Shown here: piece by piece, positions 24,501-32,243 of the stretch
Numbering within the stretch: position 1 is the stretch's first letter
How the letters are laid out: every line of letters starts with the position of its first letter
DNA from: Sphaerochaetaceae bacterium
Lineage (GTDB): Bacteria; Spirochaetota; Spirochaetia; Sphaerochaetales; Sphaerochaetaceae
Assembly (NCBI GenBank): GCA_028532765.1
Contig: JAQQAR010000093.1
Span: 62,001-126,000 of the forward strand
Length of the DNA stretch: 64,000 nucleotides
Reading direction: 5' to 3'
Position numbers and translations under genes: made by a program
The notes under the pieces: generated by a model
Databases searched by the model: none
The model's input: the letters and a program-made list of their open reading frames with translations, nothing else
Told to the model about the DNA's origin: nothing

Positions 24501-24520
24501 CTATGCATAAGGCGTGCCAA
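24501..24520 (-). promoter_or_regulatory. Sigma-54 promoter of the pspA2 operon
   Basis: Minus strand: TTGGCACGCCTTATGCATAG. The -24 is perfect, the -12 is ATGCAT, and GG-N10-GC spacing is correct. Predicted start near 24493, a leader of about 47 nt. Confidence 0.87.
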
Positions 24521-24582
24521 CTTTGATAATATGGGAATTATCCATAGAAAATCATTGCATATTCACTGTATTGCCACCAAGT

Positions 24583-24599
24583 TTGGTAAATTATGCCAA
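24583..24599. promoter_or_regulatory. PspF-type upstream activating palindrome for pspA2
   Basis: TTGGTAAATTATGCCAA is nearly identical (on the reverse strand) to the site at 22411-22426. It is centred about 98 bp upstream of the pspA2 start. Confidence 0.6.
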
Positions 24600-24631
24600 C
24601 TCCTATGGCCAATACTACCATCCCCATTGGC

Positions 24632-24660
24632 TTGTAAGGGGTACTAAGAGCGTGTAGACT
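24632..24660 (+). promoter_or_regulatory. rsmI promoter, leaderless type
   Basis: TTGTAA, 17 nt, TAGACT, then 6 nt to the ATG at 24667. No SD is present. Confidence 0.55.
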
Positions 24661-24666
24661 GCATCC

Positions 24667-25374
24667 ATGAGTACCTTGTATATGGTGGCAACACCCATTG
24701 GAAACCTAGATGATATTACCTACAGGGCAGTTGAGACGCTTAAAGGCGTTGAGATAATCGCCTGTGAGGACACCCGGCATACACAGCAGCTGTTGACCCA
24801 TTGGGGGATCAGCAAGCGTCTGATTGCCTGTCATGCACACAATGAGACCAACTCTGCAAAAGGCATCGTAGGCTTATTGGCAGAAGGTAAGGATGTTGCC
24901 TTTGTCAGTGATGCGGGCACCCCGGGTATCAGTGACCCGGGAGCGCGTGTGGTCAGTACTGTTCGCCAGGCTGGCTTTCCTGTTGTCCCTATTCCTGGTG
25001 TCTCTGCACAATCGGCTCTTGTCAGTGTAGCTGGGTATGTAGGAAAAACATTCACCTTTGAAGGATTTCTCAGCCCAAAGAAGGGACGAAGAAAGAAACG
25101 TCTGGAGGAGTTGCTCAGCCGTGATGAGGCGTTCATCATCTATGAGTCGCCCTTTAGAATTCTCAAGACCCTTGGTGAGCTGGCTGAGCTGGATGGGGAA
25201 CGTCAGATTGTATTGGGAAGGGAAATGACCAAGAAGTTTGAGGAGTTCTTGCAGGGAACTGCCTCCCAGGTGATGGAAATACTTGGTGCAAAGCCTTCGA
25301 TCAAGGGAGAGTTCGCCTTGTTGGTTGCGCCCTCCCAGGCACAGGAACGTGATGATCACACTGAAGAAGCTTAG
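24667..25374 (+). CDS. rsmI: 16S rRNA (cytidine1402-2'-O)-methyltransferase RsmI
   Basis: A 235-residue tetrapyrrole-methylase-fold enzyme. Family motifs are LYMVATPIGNLDDITYRA at the N-terminus, IIACEDTRHTQQLL, SDAGTPGISDPG and VPIPGVSAQSALVSVAG. It 2'-O-methylates C1402 of 16S rRNA in the P-site region. No ribosome site is visible and a -10 box abuts the start. The next gene starts inside its 3' end, overlapping by 23 nt. Confidence 0.94.
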   Translation: MSTLYMVATPIGNLDDITYRAVETLKGVEIIACEDTRHTQQLLTHWGISKRLIACHAHNETNSAKGIVGLLAEGKDVAFVSDAGTPGISDPGARVVSTVRQAGFPVVPIPGVSAQSALVSVAGYVGKTFTFEGFLSPKKGRRKKRLEELLSRDEAFIIYESPFRILKTLGELAELDGERQIVLGREMTKKFEEFLQGTASQVMEILGAKPSIKGEFALLVAPSQAQERDDHTEEA

Positions 25375-26149
25375 AAGCCTGAAAAGTCGGACTTGTGTAA
25401 GAAAATGCGCAAGCCTGTTTCATCAGTTGTCCCAGGAGATGGACACCTCGTATCTGTATGGACTGCTCACGCTCTCTGAAGAGCAGCAGTTTGCTGAGGT
25501 GTTGGATGAGGAACAAAGAAAGCAGTTACGTTCGCTGATAAGAAGAGTTCCCTTTGTCCAAGGAAGAGATTTGGCAATCCTTCTCGAGGATATCCACTAT
25601 TTTCTCCTTGGTGTCTTGGGAAGTGAACCCTCCGATTGGGACCTTACCGATGATCAGGGAGCGCTTGATGTGTCAGCTCGCCATATCCTTCCCCATATCC
25701 TGGTGCTCGACCGCCTTCGCTCTCCTTATAATATTGGATCCATATTCCGTAGTGCAGACTCCTTTGGAGTGCAGAAAATCTATTTGGTCGAAGGGTGTGC
25801 GAGGCTCGACCACCCCCGTACGATAAAAACCAGCAGAGGATGTATTGCTACAGTGGACCATGAGGTCCTGCCTGAGGACGTAGTGCTGCAGCGGATACAA
25901 TCCCTTCCCCTCTTTGCTTTGGAGACAGGTGGCACGGAACTCTCCCAGTTTCCCTTTCCGAGGGAAGGGGTAGGAATTATCGGTGGGGAGGAGCTGGGTG
26001 TCAGTCCCTCCTTGCTGAAGGCAAGTGAAGCCTCCCTTGGACGATTGACCCTCCCGATGGGAGGAACCAAGGGTTCCCTGAATGTAGCGGTAGCCACAGG
26101 GATTATGCTCTGCAGTTGGTACCAGATCACTAGCCCCGGTTGGATGTAA
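25352..26149 (+). CDS. TrmH/SpoU-family RNA methyltransferase
   Basis: A 265-residue protein with the SPOUT knot motifs: N-x-G-x3-R in RSPYNIGSIFRSADSFG, GIIGGEELGVS, and LPMGGTKGSLNVAVATGI at the C-terminus. These bind SAM and methylate 2'-O of tRNA or rRNA. The N-terminal ~110 residues are a helical extension of unknown role. The start is the ATG overlapping rsmI, after CAGGAACGTG. The target nucleotide cannot be assigned. The 3' end overlaps the convergent LonC-like gene by 20 nt. Confidence 0.88.
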   Translation: MITLKKLRSLKSRTCVRKCASLFHQLSQEMDTSYLYGLLTLSEEQQFAEVLDEEQRKQLRSLIRRVPFVQGRDLAILLEDIHYFLLGVLGSEPSDWDLTDDQGALDVSARHILPHILVLDRLRSPYNIGSIFRSADSFGVQKIYLVEGCARLDHPRTIKTSRGCIATVDHEVLPEDVVLQRIQSLPLFALETGGTELSQFPFPREGVGIIGGEELGVSPSLLKASEASLGRLTLPMGGTKGSLNVAVATGIMLCSWYQITSPGWM

Positions 26150-28166
26150 CTGCTACATACATTCGTTTCAGCTTATCTTCAATATCAAAGTTGAAATTCC
26201 CTGTACTCCAGTTGCCCTTTGCATTGCGAACACCGACACTCCTTCCGGTGAGTATCTGCATCGCTTCATCTATGGTACTGACCGGATAGATGAAGAATTG
26301 CTTCTCCTTGATGGCGTTCAGTACCTCATAGGGAAGGATAAGATTGCGGACATTTTGCTTTGGAATGATTACTCCCTGTTTTCCGGTGAGCCCTGTTGCC
26401 AAACAAGTACGGAAGAATCCCTCAATCTTTTCGTTGATTCCTCCAACAGGCTGGATCAAGCCCATTTGATTGACCGACCCGGTCACTGCGATATCCTGGC
26501 GGACAGGCAGCTCTCCGATTGCAGAGAGCAAGGCAAGCAGTTCGCTGGAGGATGCACTATCTCCATCAACCTCTGCATAGGATTGCTCGAAGGCGATGCC
26601 GGCGTAAATGGAGAGTGGGAAGGTACGGGCATAATGCTTGCGTAGGTATCCCTCCAGGATCAGGAGACCCTTGTCATGAATTTCCCCGCTGAGTCCGGCT
26701 TCATGTTCAATATTAACAATACCTTCATTTCCTGGGCTGGCCGTACAGGATATGACCGTAGGGGTTCCAAAGGAAGCACTGCCACGGTCCATGACGGCCA
26801 AGCCGTTGACTACCCCGACTTTTGTGCCGGAGAGGCTGATGATCATATCACCACTGAGAATCTCTTCATTGATCTTGCTCTCGCTGATGCCGTTGATGTA
26901 TCCCCGCTCCTCATTTACACGGAGAATGAGCTCCCCGTCGATGGATGCCTGGTTATGGTGCTTCGCCCACCAGTGAGCTTCCTCAATGACATCATACAGT
27001 GATGAGAAGTGCGTTGTCAGATGGGTGCGGGACTCCACATACCAGCAGGAGTACCGAAGCAACTGGCCAAAGGCGCTATCTTCAAGAGGGAGCATGTGAT
27101 GGCTCTTTGCATAGGCATCCAAGGCCCAGATGCTCTGGGCAATTGCCTCCTTGGAGAGTTTCATCGAATAATCGAACTGTGCGCAGATCTTGAAGAGCGT
27201 CAGGAATCGCTCATCCTCATCAGAGAGCATATCATAAACCTCTTCGCTACCGATCAGAATGACCTTGATCGGGAGAGGGACCACCTGGGGCCTGATCATC
27301 TTGCTTTTCAGCTCCCCCTTGGTGACAAGCCCTGCCTCATAAGCCAGGGCGTTTGCATCGAGATACCGTTTGAGTGATTCCCATAGGCCACTCTCTCCAA
27401 GGAGTTTTTCTGCCTCTATGACGATGAATCCACCTGCTGCCTCAAGCAGAGATCCTGCATGCAGACTGAGATGGGGTATTTTCTCATCTGTGTCCACTGA
27501 CCCAAAAAGGTTATCGAAGGTAGGGTAGGACTCGATGATCAGGGGCCGTTGTCTCGTCTGTGCGTGATTGACCAACAGGTTGGCTTGGTACTTCCGTGCT
27601 ATCGGGTCACTCTTGAGCATCTCTTGATCAAGGTGCTGGATATGGAGAGCTTCTCGGGCAAGGTCTGCCTTGAGATGGGCAAAGTATGAGGAGAGTTGCC
27701 GATTGTCGGGGAACTGTTGCTCCAGCTGGTCTACAAGATGCTCTGCTTTCTCGAGAAAGTGGTCGCTGTCTTGGGTAAGGGAGAGCAGTTCCTGATTGAA
27801 TGCACTACATGCATCACAGAAGCGTTCTCCTTCCCCTGGGCGGAATGTGAGGGCAGAGGGGCTGTCTGGCTGCTTGAAGTTGCACACATAGACAATGTCC
27901 CTGATAGCATCGATATTGTTTCTCTGGTGCTCGACACAGTACCGTACCGCCTCATGTCTCCCGCTTGTGGCTTCTCCGCTTACAAAGATGTTGTATCCAC
28001 ATTTCTGTAGACTGAGCCCAATCTCCAGGCTACGAAGAGCCCTTGGCTGGCCAACGATATGTTCCTTGCTGCCCAAGGCTCGGCATTCACTGATAAGCAA
28101 TGGATCAAAATCGAAGGAAGCTTCTTCATAGGTGAGCGGATGAACCCGCTTTTTGGTATCGGTCAT
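26130..28166 (-). CDS. LonC-like protease (AAA_32 + Lon proteolytic domain)
   Basis: A 678-residue protein with an N-terminal AAA-like region and a C-terminal Lon (S16) protease domain. The catalytic Ser lies in DGDSASSSELLALLSAIGELPVRQD and the Lys in LTGKQGVIIPKQNV. The nucleotide site looks degenerate: the P-loop reads SGEATSGRHEAV rather than GxxGxGKT, and the Walker B position reads GGFIVIEAEKLL. This resembles ATP-independent LonC proteases (inference). The start is the ATG at 28166 because a perfect promoter ends 6 nt upstream of it. Confidence 0.87.
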   Translation of the reverse strand: MTDTKKRVHPLTYEEASFDFDPLLISECRALGSKEHIVGQPRALRSLEIGLSLQKCGYNIFVSGEATSGRHEAVRYCVEHQRNNIDAIRDIVYVCNFKQPDSPSALTFRPGEGERFCDACSAFNQELLSLTQDSDHFLEKAEHLVDQLEQQFPDNRQLSSYFAHLKADLAREALHIQHLDQEMLKSDPIARKYQANLLVNHAQTRQRPLIIESYPTFDNLFGSVDTDEKIPHLSLHAGSLLEAAGGFIVIEAEKLLGESGLWESLKRYLDANALAYEAGLVTKGELKSKMIRPQVVPLPIKVILIGSEEVYDMLSDEDERFLTLFKICAQFDYSMKLSKEAIAQSIWALDAYAKSHHMLPLEDSAFGQLLRYSCWYVESRTHLTTHFSSLYDVIEEAHWWAKHHNQASIDGELILRVNEERGYINGISESKINEEILSGDMIISLSGTKVGVVNGLAVMDRGSASFGTPTVISCTASPGNEGIVNIEHEAGLSGEIHDKGLLILEGYLRKHYARTFPLSIYAGIAFEQSYAEVDGDSASSSELLALLSAIGELPVRQDIAVTGSVNQMGLIQPVGGINEKIEGFFRTCLATGLTGKQGVIIPKQNVRNLILPYEVLNAIKEKQFFIYPVSTIDEAMQILTGRSVGVRNAKGNWSTGNFNFDIEDKLKRMYVAVTSNRG

Positions 28167-28172
28167 GAAGGA

Positions 28173-28201
28173 ACTATAGGTGGTGGAACAAAAGGTGTCA
28201 A
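28173..28201 (-). promoter_or_regulatory. Promoter of the LonC-like gene, leaderless type
   Basis: Minus strand: TTGACA, 17 nt, TATAGT, then 6 nt to the ATG. A consensus sigma-70 promoter with no room for an SD. Confidence 0.75.
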
Positions 28202-28206
28202 CTCTA

Positions 28207-28212
28207 TATACT
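28207..28212 (+). promoter_or_regulatory. -10 box of nif3-like gene, leaderless type
   Basis: TATACT ends 6 nt before the ATG at 28219, and no SD follows. This divergent promoter overlaps the LonC promoter region. Confidence 0.5.
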
Positions 28213-28218
28213 AGGCTC

Positions 28219-28971
28219 ATGAAACGAAGCAAACTTGTTACCTATCTTGATACATATCTGGGACTTGGTTCATTTGAGGGTTTGGACCGATCCCTCAACG
28301 GTTTGGTTGTGGGAGGAGTGGATAAAGAGGTCCGTAAGGTGGCCTTTGCCGTTGATGCCTGCCAAGCTACCTTTGAGAAAGCCATAACAGAGGGAGCTGA
28401 TCTGCTTGTTGTGCACCATGGGCTCTACTGGGGAACCCCTCTGCCAATTACGGGATCACACCATACGCGCATCAGTACGTTGCTGAAAGGGGATCTGGAC
28501 CTGTATGCAGCTCATCTTCCCCTCGATGCACACCCGGAAGTGGGAAACAATGTGGTCATGGCTGAAAAGCTGGGCTTGCAGGATATTGAGCCCTTTGCTC
28601 CCTATAAAGGTACCCTGTTGGGGTACAAGGGTGTTCTCAAGGAAGGGAGAGACACCAAGTGGATTGCTGAACAGCTTGGGTTTGAGAATCCAGTGGTGCT
28701 TCCATTCGGTAAGGATTCCATTACAACGGTGGGTATCGTCAGTGGAGGGGCAAGCAGTGATGTGTATGCGGCTCTCACTGATGGACTGGACTGTTTTATC
28801 ACCGGGGAAGTGGAACATCAAATCTACCACGATGCACAGGAATCTGGTATCACGGTTATTGGTGGAGGACACTACCAAACGGAAATTTTCGGGGTTCAAG
28901 CGCTCTCAGAACATATAAGGGATACGTTCGACCTTGAGGTTTGTTTTATTGCCAACCCCACTGGCTTATAG
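28219..28971 (+). CDS. Nif3-like dinuclear metal centre protein (YbgI/DUF34)
   Basis: A 250-residue protein of the NIF3 family, which forms hexameric toroids with a di-metal site. Metal ligands are in LVVHHGLYWG, HLPLDAHPEVGNN and the C-terminal GGGHYQTE. Often annotated as GTP cyclohydrolase 1 type 2 homologue, but the true function is unsettled. Followed after 13 nt by lspA, which has its own promoter. Confidence 0.9.
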   Translation: MKRSKLVTYLDTYLGLGSFEGLDRSLNGLVVGGVDKEVRKVAFAVDACQATFEKAITEGADLLVVHHGLYWGTPLPITGSHHTRISTLLKGDLDLYAAHLPLDAHPEVGNNVVMAEKLGLQDIEPFAPYKGTLLGYKGVLKEGRDTKWIAEQLGFENPVVLPFGKDSITTVGIVSGGASSDVYAALTDGLDCFITGEVEHQIYHDAQESGITVIGGGHYQTEIFGVQALSEHIRDTFDLEVCFIANPTGL

Positions 28972-28977
28972 TATAGT
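28949..28977 (+). promoter_or_regulatory. lspA promoter, leaderless type
   Basis: TTGCCA, 17 nt, TATAGT, then 7 nt to the ATG at 28985. No SD. Confidence 0.6.
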
Positions 28978-28984
28978 CAACACC

Positions 28985-29515
28985 ATGGCACAGAAAGATA
29001 CCAGCAGATTCATCCCACTCATGCTCACCGTTTTTATTATTATCTCGGACCAGCTCAGCAAGGCATGGGTGGTCGCCACCATCCCAGAGAACACGATAGG
29101 GTTTCGCTATCTTGGTGATTTCCTTGCGATTGTACATGTACGCAATACTGCTATTGCTTTCAGTATGGGGGATGGGCTTCCGGTTGCTGTTAAGTTGCTG
29201 TTCTTCATCATCGTGCCAGTGATTTTGGTTATAGCGGTATGTGTAGTATACTTTTCACGGAAGATTCATCTTTCCGTTTTTCAGAGGTGGGTGCTTGCAC
29301 TCTTCTTGGGTGGCGGAACGGGGAATTTGATCGACCGAATTTTTAGGGGTTTTCGGGTAGTGGATTTTATCAGCGTAAAGGTCTATGGATTCCTTGGGTT
29401 TGAGCGATGGCCAACCTGGAACATTGCTGACGCTTCACTGGTTGTCAGTGGAATCCTCCTTGCCGCTAGTCTGCTCCTTGAAAGCTCTGAAACGAAGGAA
29501 GATAACAATGTCTAA
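28985..29515 (+). CDS. lspA: Lipoprotein signal peptidase (signal peptidase II)
   Basis: A 176-residue inner-membrane aspartyl protease with four hydrophobic segments. Catalytic aspartates lie in GNLIDRIFRGFRVVDFI and WNIADASLV; the NTAIAF motif is also present. It removes signal peptides from prolipoproteins after lipidation. The start is the ATG at 28985, just after a promoter. Its stop overlaps the start of the next gene by 8 nt. Confidence 0.94.
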   Translation: MAQKDTSRFIPLMLTVFIIISDQLSKAWVVATIPENTIGFRYLGDFLAIVHVRNTAIAFSMGDGLPVAVKLLFFIIVPVILVIAVCVVYFSRKIHLSVFQRWVLALFLGGGTGNLIDRIFRGFRVVDFISVKVYGFLGFERWPTWNIADASLVVSGILLAASLLLESSETKEDNNV

Positions 29516-29795
29516 GAAAATGAACACCGTTTGGTTTATGTTGGCAGCAACCGTACTGAACATTGTACTGATGATGGTTCTTTTTATCATCTGCTTTGTA
29601 CTCATCACCCGCTTTGTCGACCCGAACAGTTCCCTGATTCCTCTCTGGTTGGGTCTTACCTTCCTGGTAAGTATAGGAGGGAGTTTCTGGGTGTACTCGA
29701 GAATCATCAAGTGGATGAACAACAAGTTCAATCTGGAGGATAACCTCAGCCCACTTTTCAATAGAAAGAGAAAGCCAAAGCGCAGAGAGGACTGA
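29508..29795 (+). CDS. Small two-TM membrane protein downstream of lspA
   Basis: A 95-residue protein with two membrane segments (FMLAATVLNIVLMMVLFIICFVLI and LIPLWLGLTFLVSIGGSFWVYSRII) and a basic C-terminal tail (FNRKRKPKRRED). I do not recognise a named family. It starts inside the lspA 3' end, so it is coupled to it. AAGGAAG precedes the ATG. Longer in-frame starts within lspA are rejected. Confidence 0.8.
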   Translation: MSKKMNTVWFMLAATVLNIVLMMVLFIICFVLITRFVDPNSSLIPLWLGLTFLVSIGGSFWVYSRIIKWMNNKFNLEDNLSPLFNRKRKPKRRED

Positions 29796-29799
29796 GACC

Positions 29800-30816
29800 A
29801 TGAACCAGTCCCTCTCTACGTTCTCAAGATTATCTTGGTACCCATTCAGTGATGAACCGGTCATCAGGAGCCGCTGGTACATGCCGAGGCTCTGTGACCC
29901 ATTCTTCTTGTTTCCGGAGGAAAGCCCTGATGGGAAATGGCATCTTTTTGGCCATACCTGGGTGGGAATTGAACACTTCATCAGTGAGAATGGGATAAGC
30001 TGGGAACCAAGGAAGATGGTTGCCTTGCGGGGACACTCTCCCTCAATATACCAAGAGAATGGGGTGTATTACCTTATCTACGAAAAACATAATGCTTCCT
30101 TACCGAACCTGAAGAAGGGAAGGCTGAAACGAAGAGAGCAAGAGAAAGTACGGTATAGTCGATTTGAAATGTGCTCTTCCTCTGACTTGATTCTTTTCAG
30201 TGAGCCAAAGATCATCCTGGATAGTAGAGATGTTCCTTTTTCCTCAGATGGATTGAAGAAACCGCGGATCTCACGGCCGCAGATTATCAAGAATGGGGCG
30301 GGGTATCGGCTGTACTTTGGCTCTTCCCATCTTTTACTTCCTGATACCAAACAGAAAACCAGTCGCCATTTTGCGCTTGCAATCTCCTCAACCATTGAGG
30401 GGCCATATGCTCTTGCGAACGAGGGAGAACCACTGCTCTCCCCGGATCCTGATGATCCCTATCGGAGCATGGCGGTAGGAAGCATCAAGGTATTTCGTGC
30501 AGAGGACGGATATATCGGTTTTGAGTGTGCAATGTATTGGGACAAGAAGCAGGCAAAGACGGCTTCTGTGCTGATACAACTGGAAAGTAGCGATGGGGTG
30601 ACTTTCAGGCCGTCCTATCGCTCACCGCTTCTGGTACCTCCCCAGATGGGTTGGGCCAGTCGGTACATTGTCAGCTGTGATGTACACTATAAGAAGGAAG
30701 AGGCCTGCTGGTATTGCTACTACAGTGCCAATTCCAAGCATGGCTATTATCCTGTTAGGGAGTCCATTGGTTTGCTCTTGGGCAAGGACCCTTCCCTGCG
30801 GAAGGTCTTTATCTAA
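29800..30816 (+). CDS. Five-bladed beta-propeller glycoside hydrolase-like protein
   Basis: A 338-residue cytoplasmic protein with the repeated blade pattern of GH43/GH32/GH130-type propellers: DPFFLFPEESPDGKWHLFGHTW, GHSPSIYQENGVYYLIYEKHN, SRPQIIKNGAGYRLYFGSSH, YIVSCDVHYKKEEACWYCYYSAN. Acidic residues that could be catalytic are present (D in CDPFF, E in YEKH), but the exact family and substrate are uncertain. It follows the preceding gene by 4 nt, so it belongs to the lspA operon. Confidence 0.72.
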   Translation: MNQSLSTFSRLSWYPFSDEPVIRSRWYMPRLCDPFFLFPEESPDGKWHLFGHTWVGIEHFISENGISWEPRKMVALRGHSPSIYQENGVYYLIYEKHNASLPNLKKGRLKRREQEKVRYSRFEMCSSSDLILFSEPKIILDSRDVPFSSDGLKKPRISRPQIIKNGAGYRLYFGSSHLLLPDTKQKTSRHFALAISSTIEGPYALANEGEPLLSPDPDDPYRSMAVGSIKVFRAEDGYIGFECAMYWDKKQAKTASVLIQLESSDGVTFRPSYRSPLLVPPQMGWASRYIVSCDVHYKKEEACWYCYYSANSKHGYYPVRESIGLLLGKDPSLRKVFI

Positions 30817-31639
30817 GGTCTTTCCGCTTCTTCCACCTTGTGGAACCTGCCCAAACCACGGTCTCACTCCCGTCTTCCTCTTTCCTGATAATCCTATGGT
30901 GCAACAGTGGGGTATCCTTCTGCAGTGCATCAGGATCCTTGCTCTCGGTGTATACGACAACTGCATTTTCAAGAAAGGTCTGTCGGAGATACGAAACATC
31001 TACTTCTGCGACCTTACAGCGGTTTCGGAAGGCGGAGGGAAGGCTCTCCAAGGCCCAAGTGAGATAGGATATGTTGTTCACATGCAGATTCCGGTCAGTA
31101 TCAAGATAGGTGATCTTGGGGGTATGGACAGTCAATCGATGAAGAGGCTCATCTTCCCCATGACGATTGTTCTCAAGACGCATATCCACTGAGTGTTCTG
31201 TATCCTCAGATGGGGGAAGGCCGATGCGTAGGGACATGTCCTTGGGTCTGCATGGCCTGCCTCGTTCCAGATCAAGAATTGCCCAAAAGGTCTTGGCAAT
31301 GAACAGCAGCTTTTCCTCAGCATCGAATGCTCTGACAACACGGGGCAGATGCAACCTGATCGGGTCCTGTGCCCAGGTCTCCACCCTCAGTACTTCGGGC
31401 CAACGAGTATAGCGGAATACTTCCATCTGACTGCGGGTAATCACCCAAGTCTTGCCCTCTTTATGCATCTCAGGAATCGAGCACCCTCTGCTTGCTGCAT
31501 GGGTCCCGGCTGCTTCCTGTACTACCTGGAAATAGAAGGCAAGACGAGCATCAGTGAAACAATCGGTCTCATAGCTGTACGTGGCGAAGGAGCTGTGTGC
31601 CACGTTTTTTTCATCAATCGTAATCAGTTCATCATACAT
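30809..31639 (-). CDS. Acyl-ACP thioesterase (FatA/FatB type)
   Basis: A 276-residue double-hotdog enzyme that releases fatty acids from acyl carrier protein. The N-terminal part (SYETDCFTDARLAFYFQVVQEAAGTHA) and the catalytic-domain motif TYLDTDRNLHVNNISYLTWALESL (Asn/His region) fit the acyl-ACP thioesterase family. The start overlaps the rsmD stop by 8 nt, so it is the last gene of the dnaE-recG-rsmD string. The 3' end overlaps the convergent hydrolase by 8 nt. Confidence 0.87.
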   Translation of the reverse strand: MYDELITIDEKNVAHSSFATYSYETDCFTDARLAFYFQVVQEAAGTHAASRGCSIPEMHKEGKTWVITRSQMEVFRYTRWPEVLRVETWAQDPIRLHLPRVVRAFDAEEKLLFIAKTFWAILDLERGRPCRPKDMSLRIGLPPSEDTEHSVDMRLENNRHGEDEPLHRLTVHTPKITYLDTDRNLHVNNISYLTWALESLPSAFRNRCKVAEVDVSYLRQTFLENAVVVYTESKDPDALQKDTPLLHHRIIRKEEDGSETVVWAGSTRWKKRKDLR

Positions 31640-32192
31640 CTGTTAGGTCCTTGTCTTGGGTGTTTCGATAGAAGCGTAGGGTACTTCTTCCATATTTACG
31701 CTCATCATAACAAACCAAGGAACCTACCGTCTCTGGCCACTGTTTCTTCTCTTCGGATGGGTAGTGAATGATGAACAATCCTCCAGGGGTAAGGAGCTTC
31801 TGCTTATCAACAGCCTTTGCCAGATCGACCTTGCCCTGCATGGGAAAAGGAGGATCTGCATACACAATGTCATACTGCATTTTCGCGGTAGGAATGAAAC
31901 GTCGTACATCGGCCATGAAGAGCTTGATTTCGCTCTCAACCATGCTGATGTTATCCATGATGGTGGCTTTTTTTTGTCGGTCTTTTTCGACCAAGTGTAC
32001 CAGTCTTGCACCCCGGCTTGCTGCCTCGATTCCGACGCAACCACTTCCGGTGAATAAATCCAGCCAAGTTTTCTCTTCCAGACTTCCCAGGATGGAGAAG
32101 AGAGATTCTCTCATCATATCCATGGCTGGTCTGATGACCCCTGGTGGACATGCGACTGTCCTTCCCCGATACATTCCTCCGGTAATTCTCAT
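31632..32192 (-). CDS. rsmD: 16S rRNA (guanine966-N2)-methyltransferase RsmD
   Basis: A 186-residue Rossmann-fold methyltransferase. It has the RsmD N-terminus MRITGGMYRGRTVACP, the SAM motif WLDLFTGSGCVGIEAASRGA, and the catalytic DPPF motif (YADPPFPM). It methylates G966 of 16S rRNA. GAGG precedes the ATG. It lies 51 nt after recG and overlaps the thioesterase start. Confidence 0.92.
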   Translation of the reverse strand: MRITGGMYRGRTVACPPGVIRPAMDMMRESLFSILGSLEEKTWLDLFTGSGCVGIEAASRGARLVHLVEKDRQKKATIMDNISMVESEIKLFMADVRRFIPTAKMQYDIVYADPPFPMQGKVDLAKAVDKQKLLTPGGLFIIHYPSEEKKQWPETVGSLVCYDERKYGRSTLRFYRNTQDKDLTDV

Positions 32193-32243
32193 ATTCTGTG
32201 CCTCATGGGACTGATGATAGGTAATTGTGGTGAAATGTGCAAG

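Noticed and set aside
30724-30745. Sigma-54-like TTGGCACTGTAGTAGCA on the minus strand inside the glycoside hydrolase gene
   Set aside because: It lies within a coding region with no minus-strand gene starting nearby; the -12 part is poor. Probably chance.
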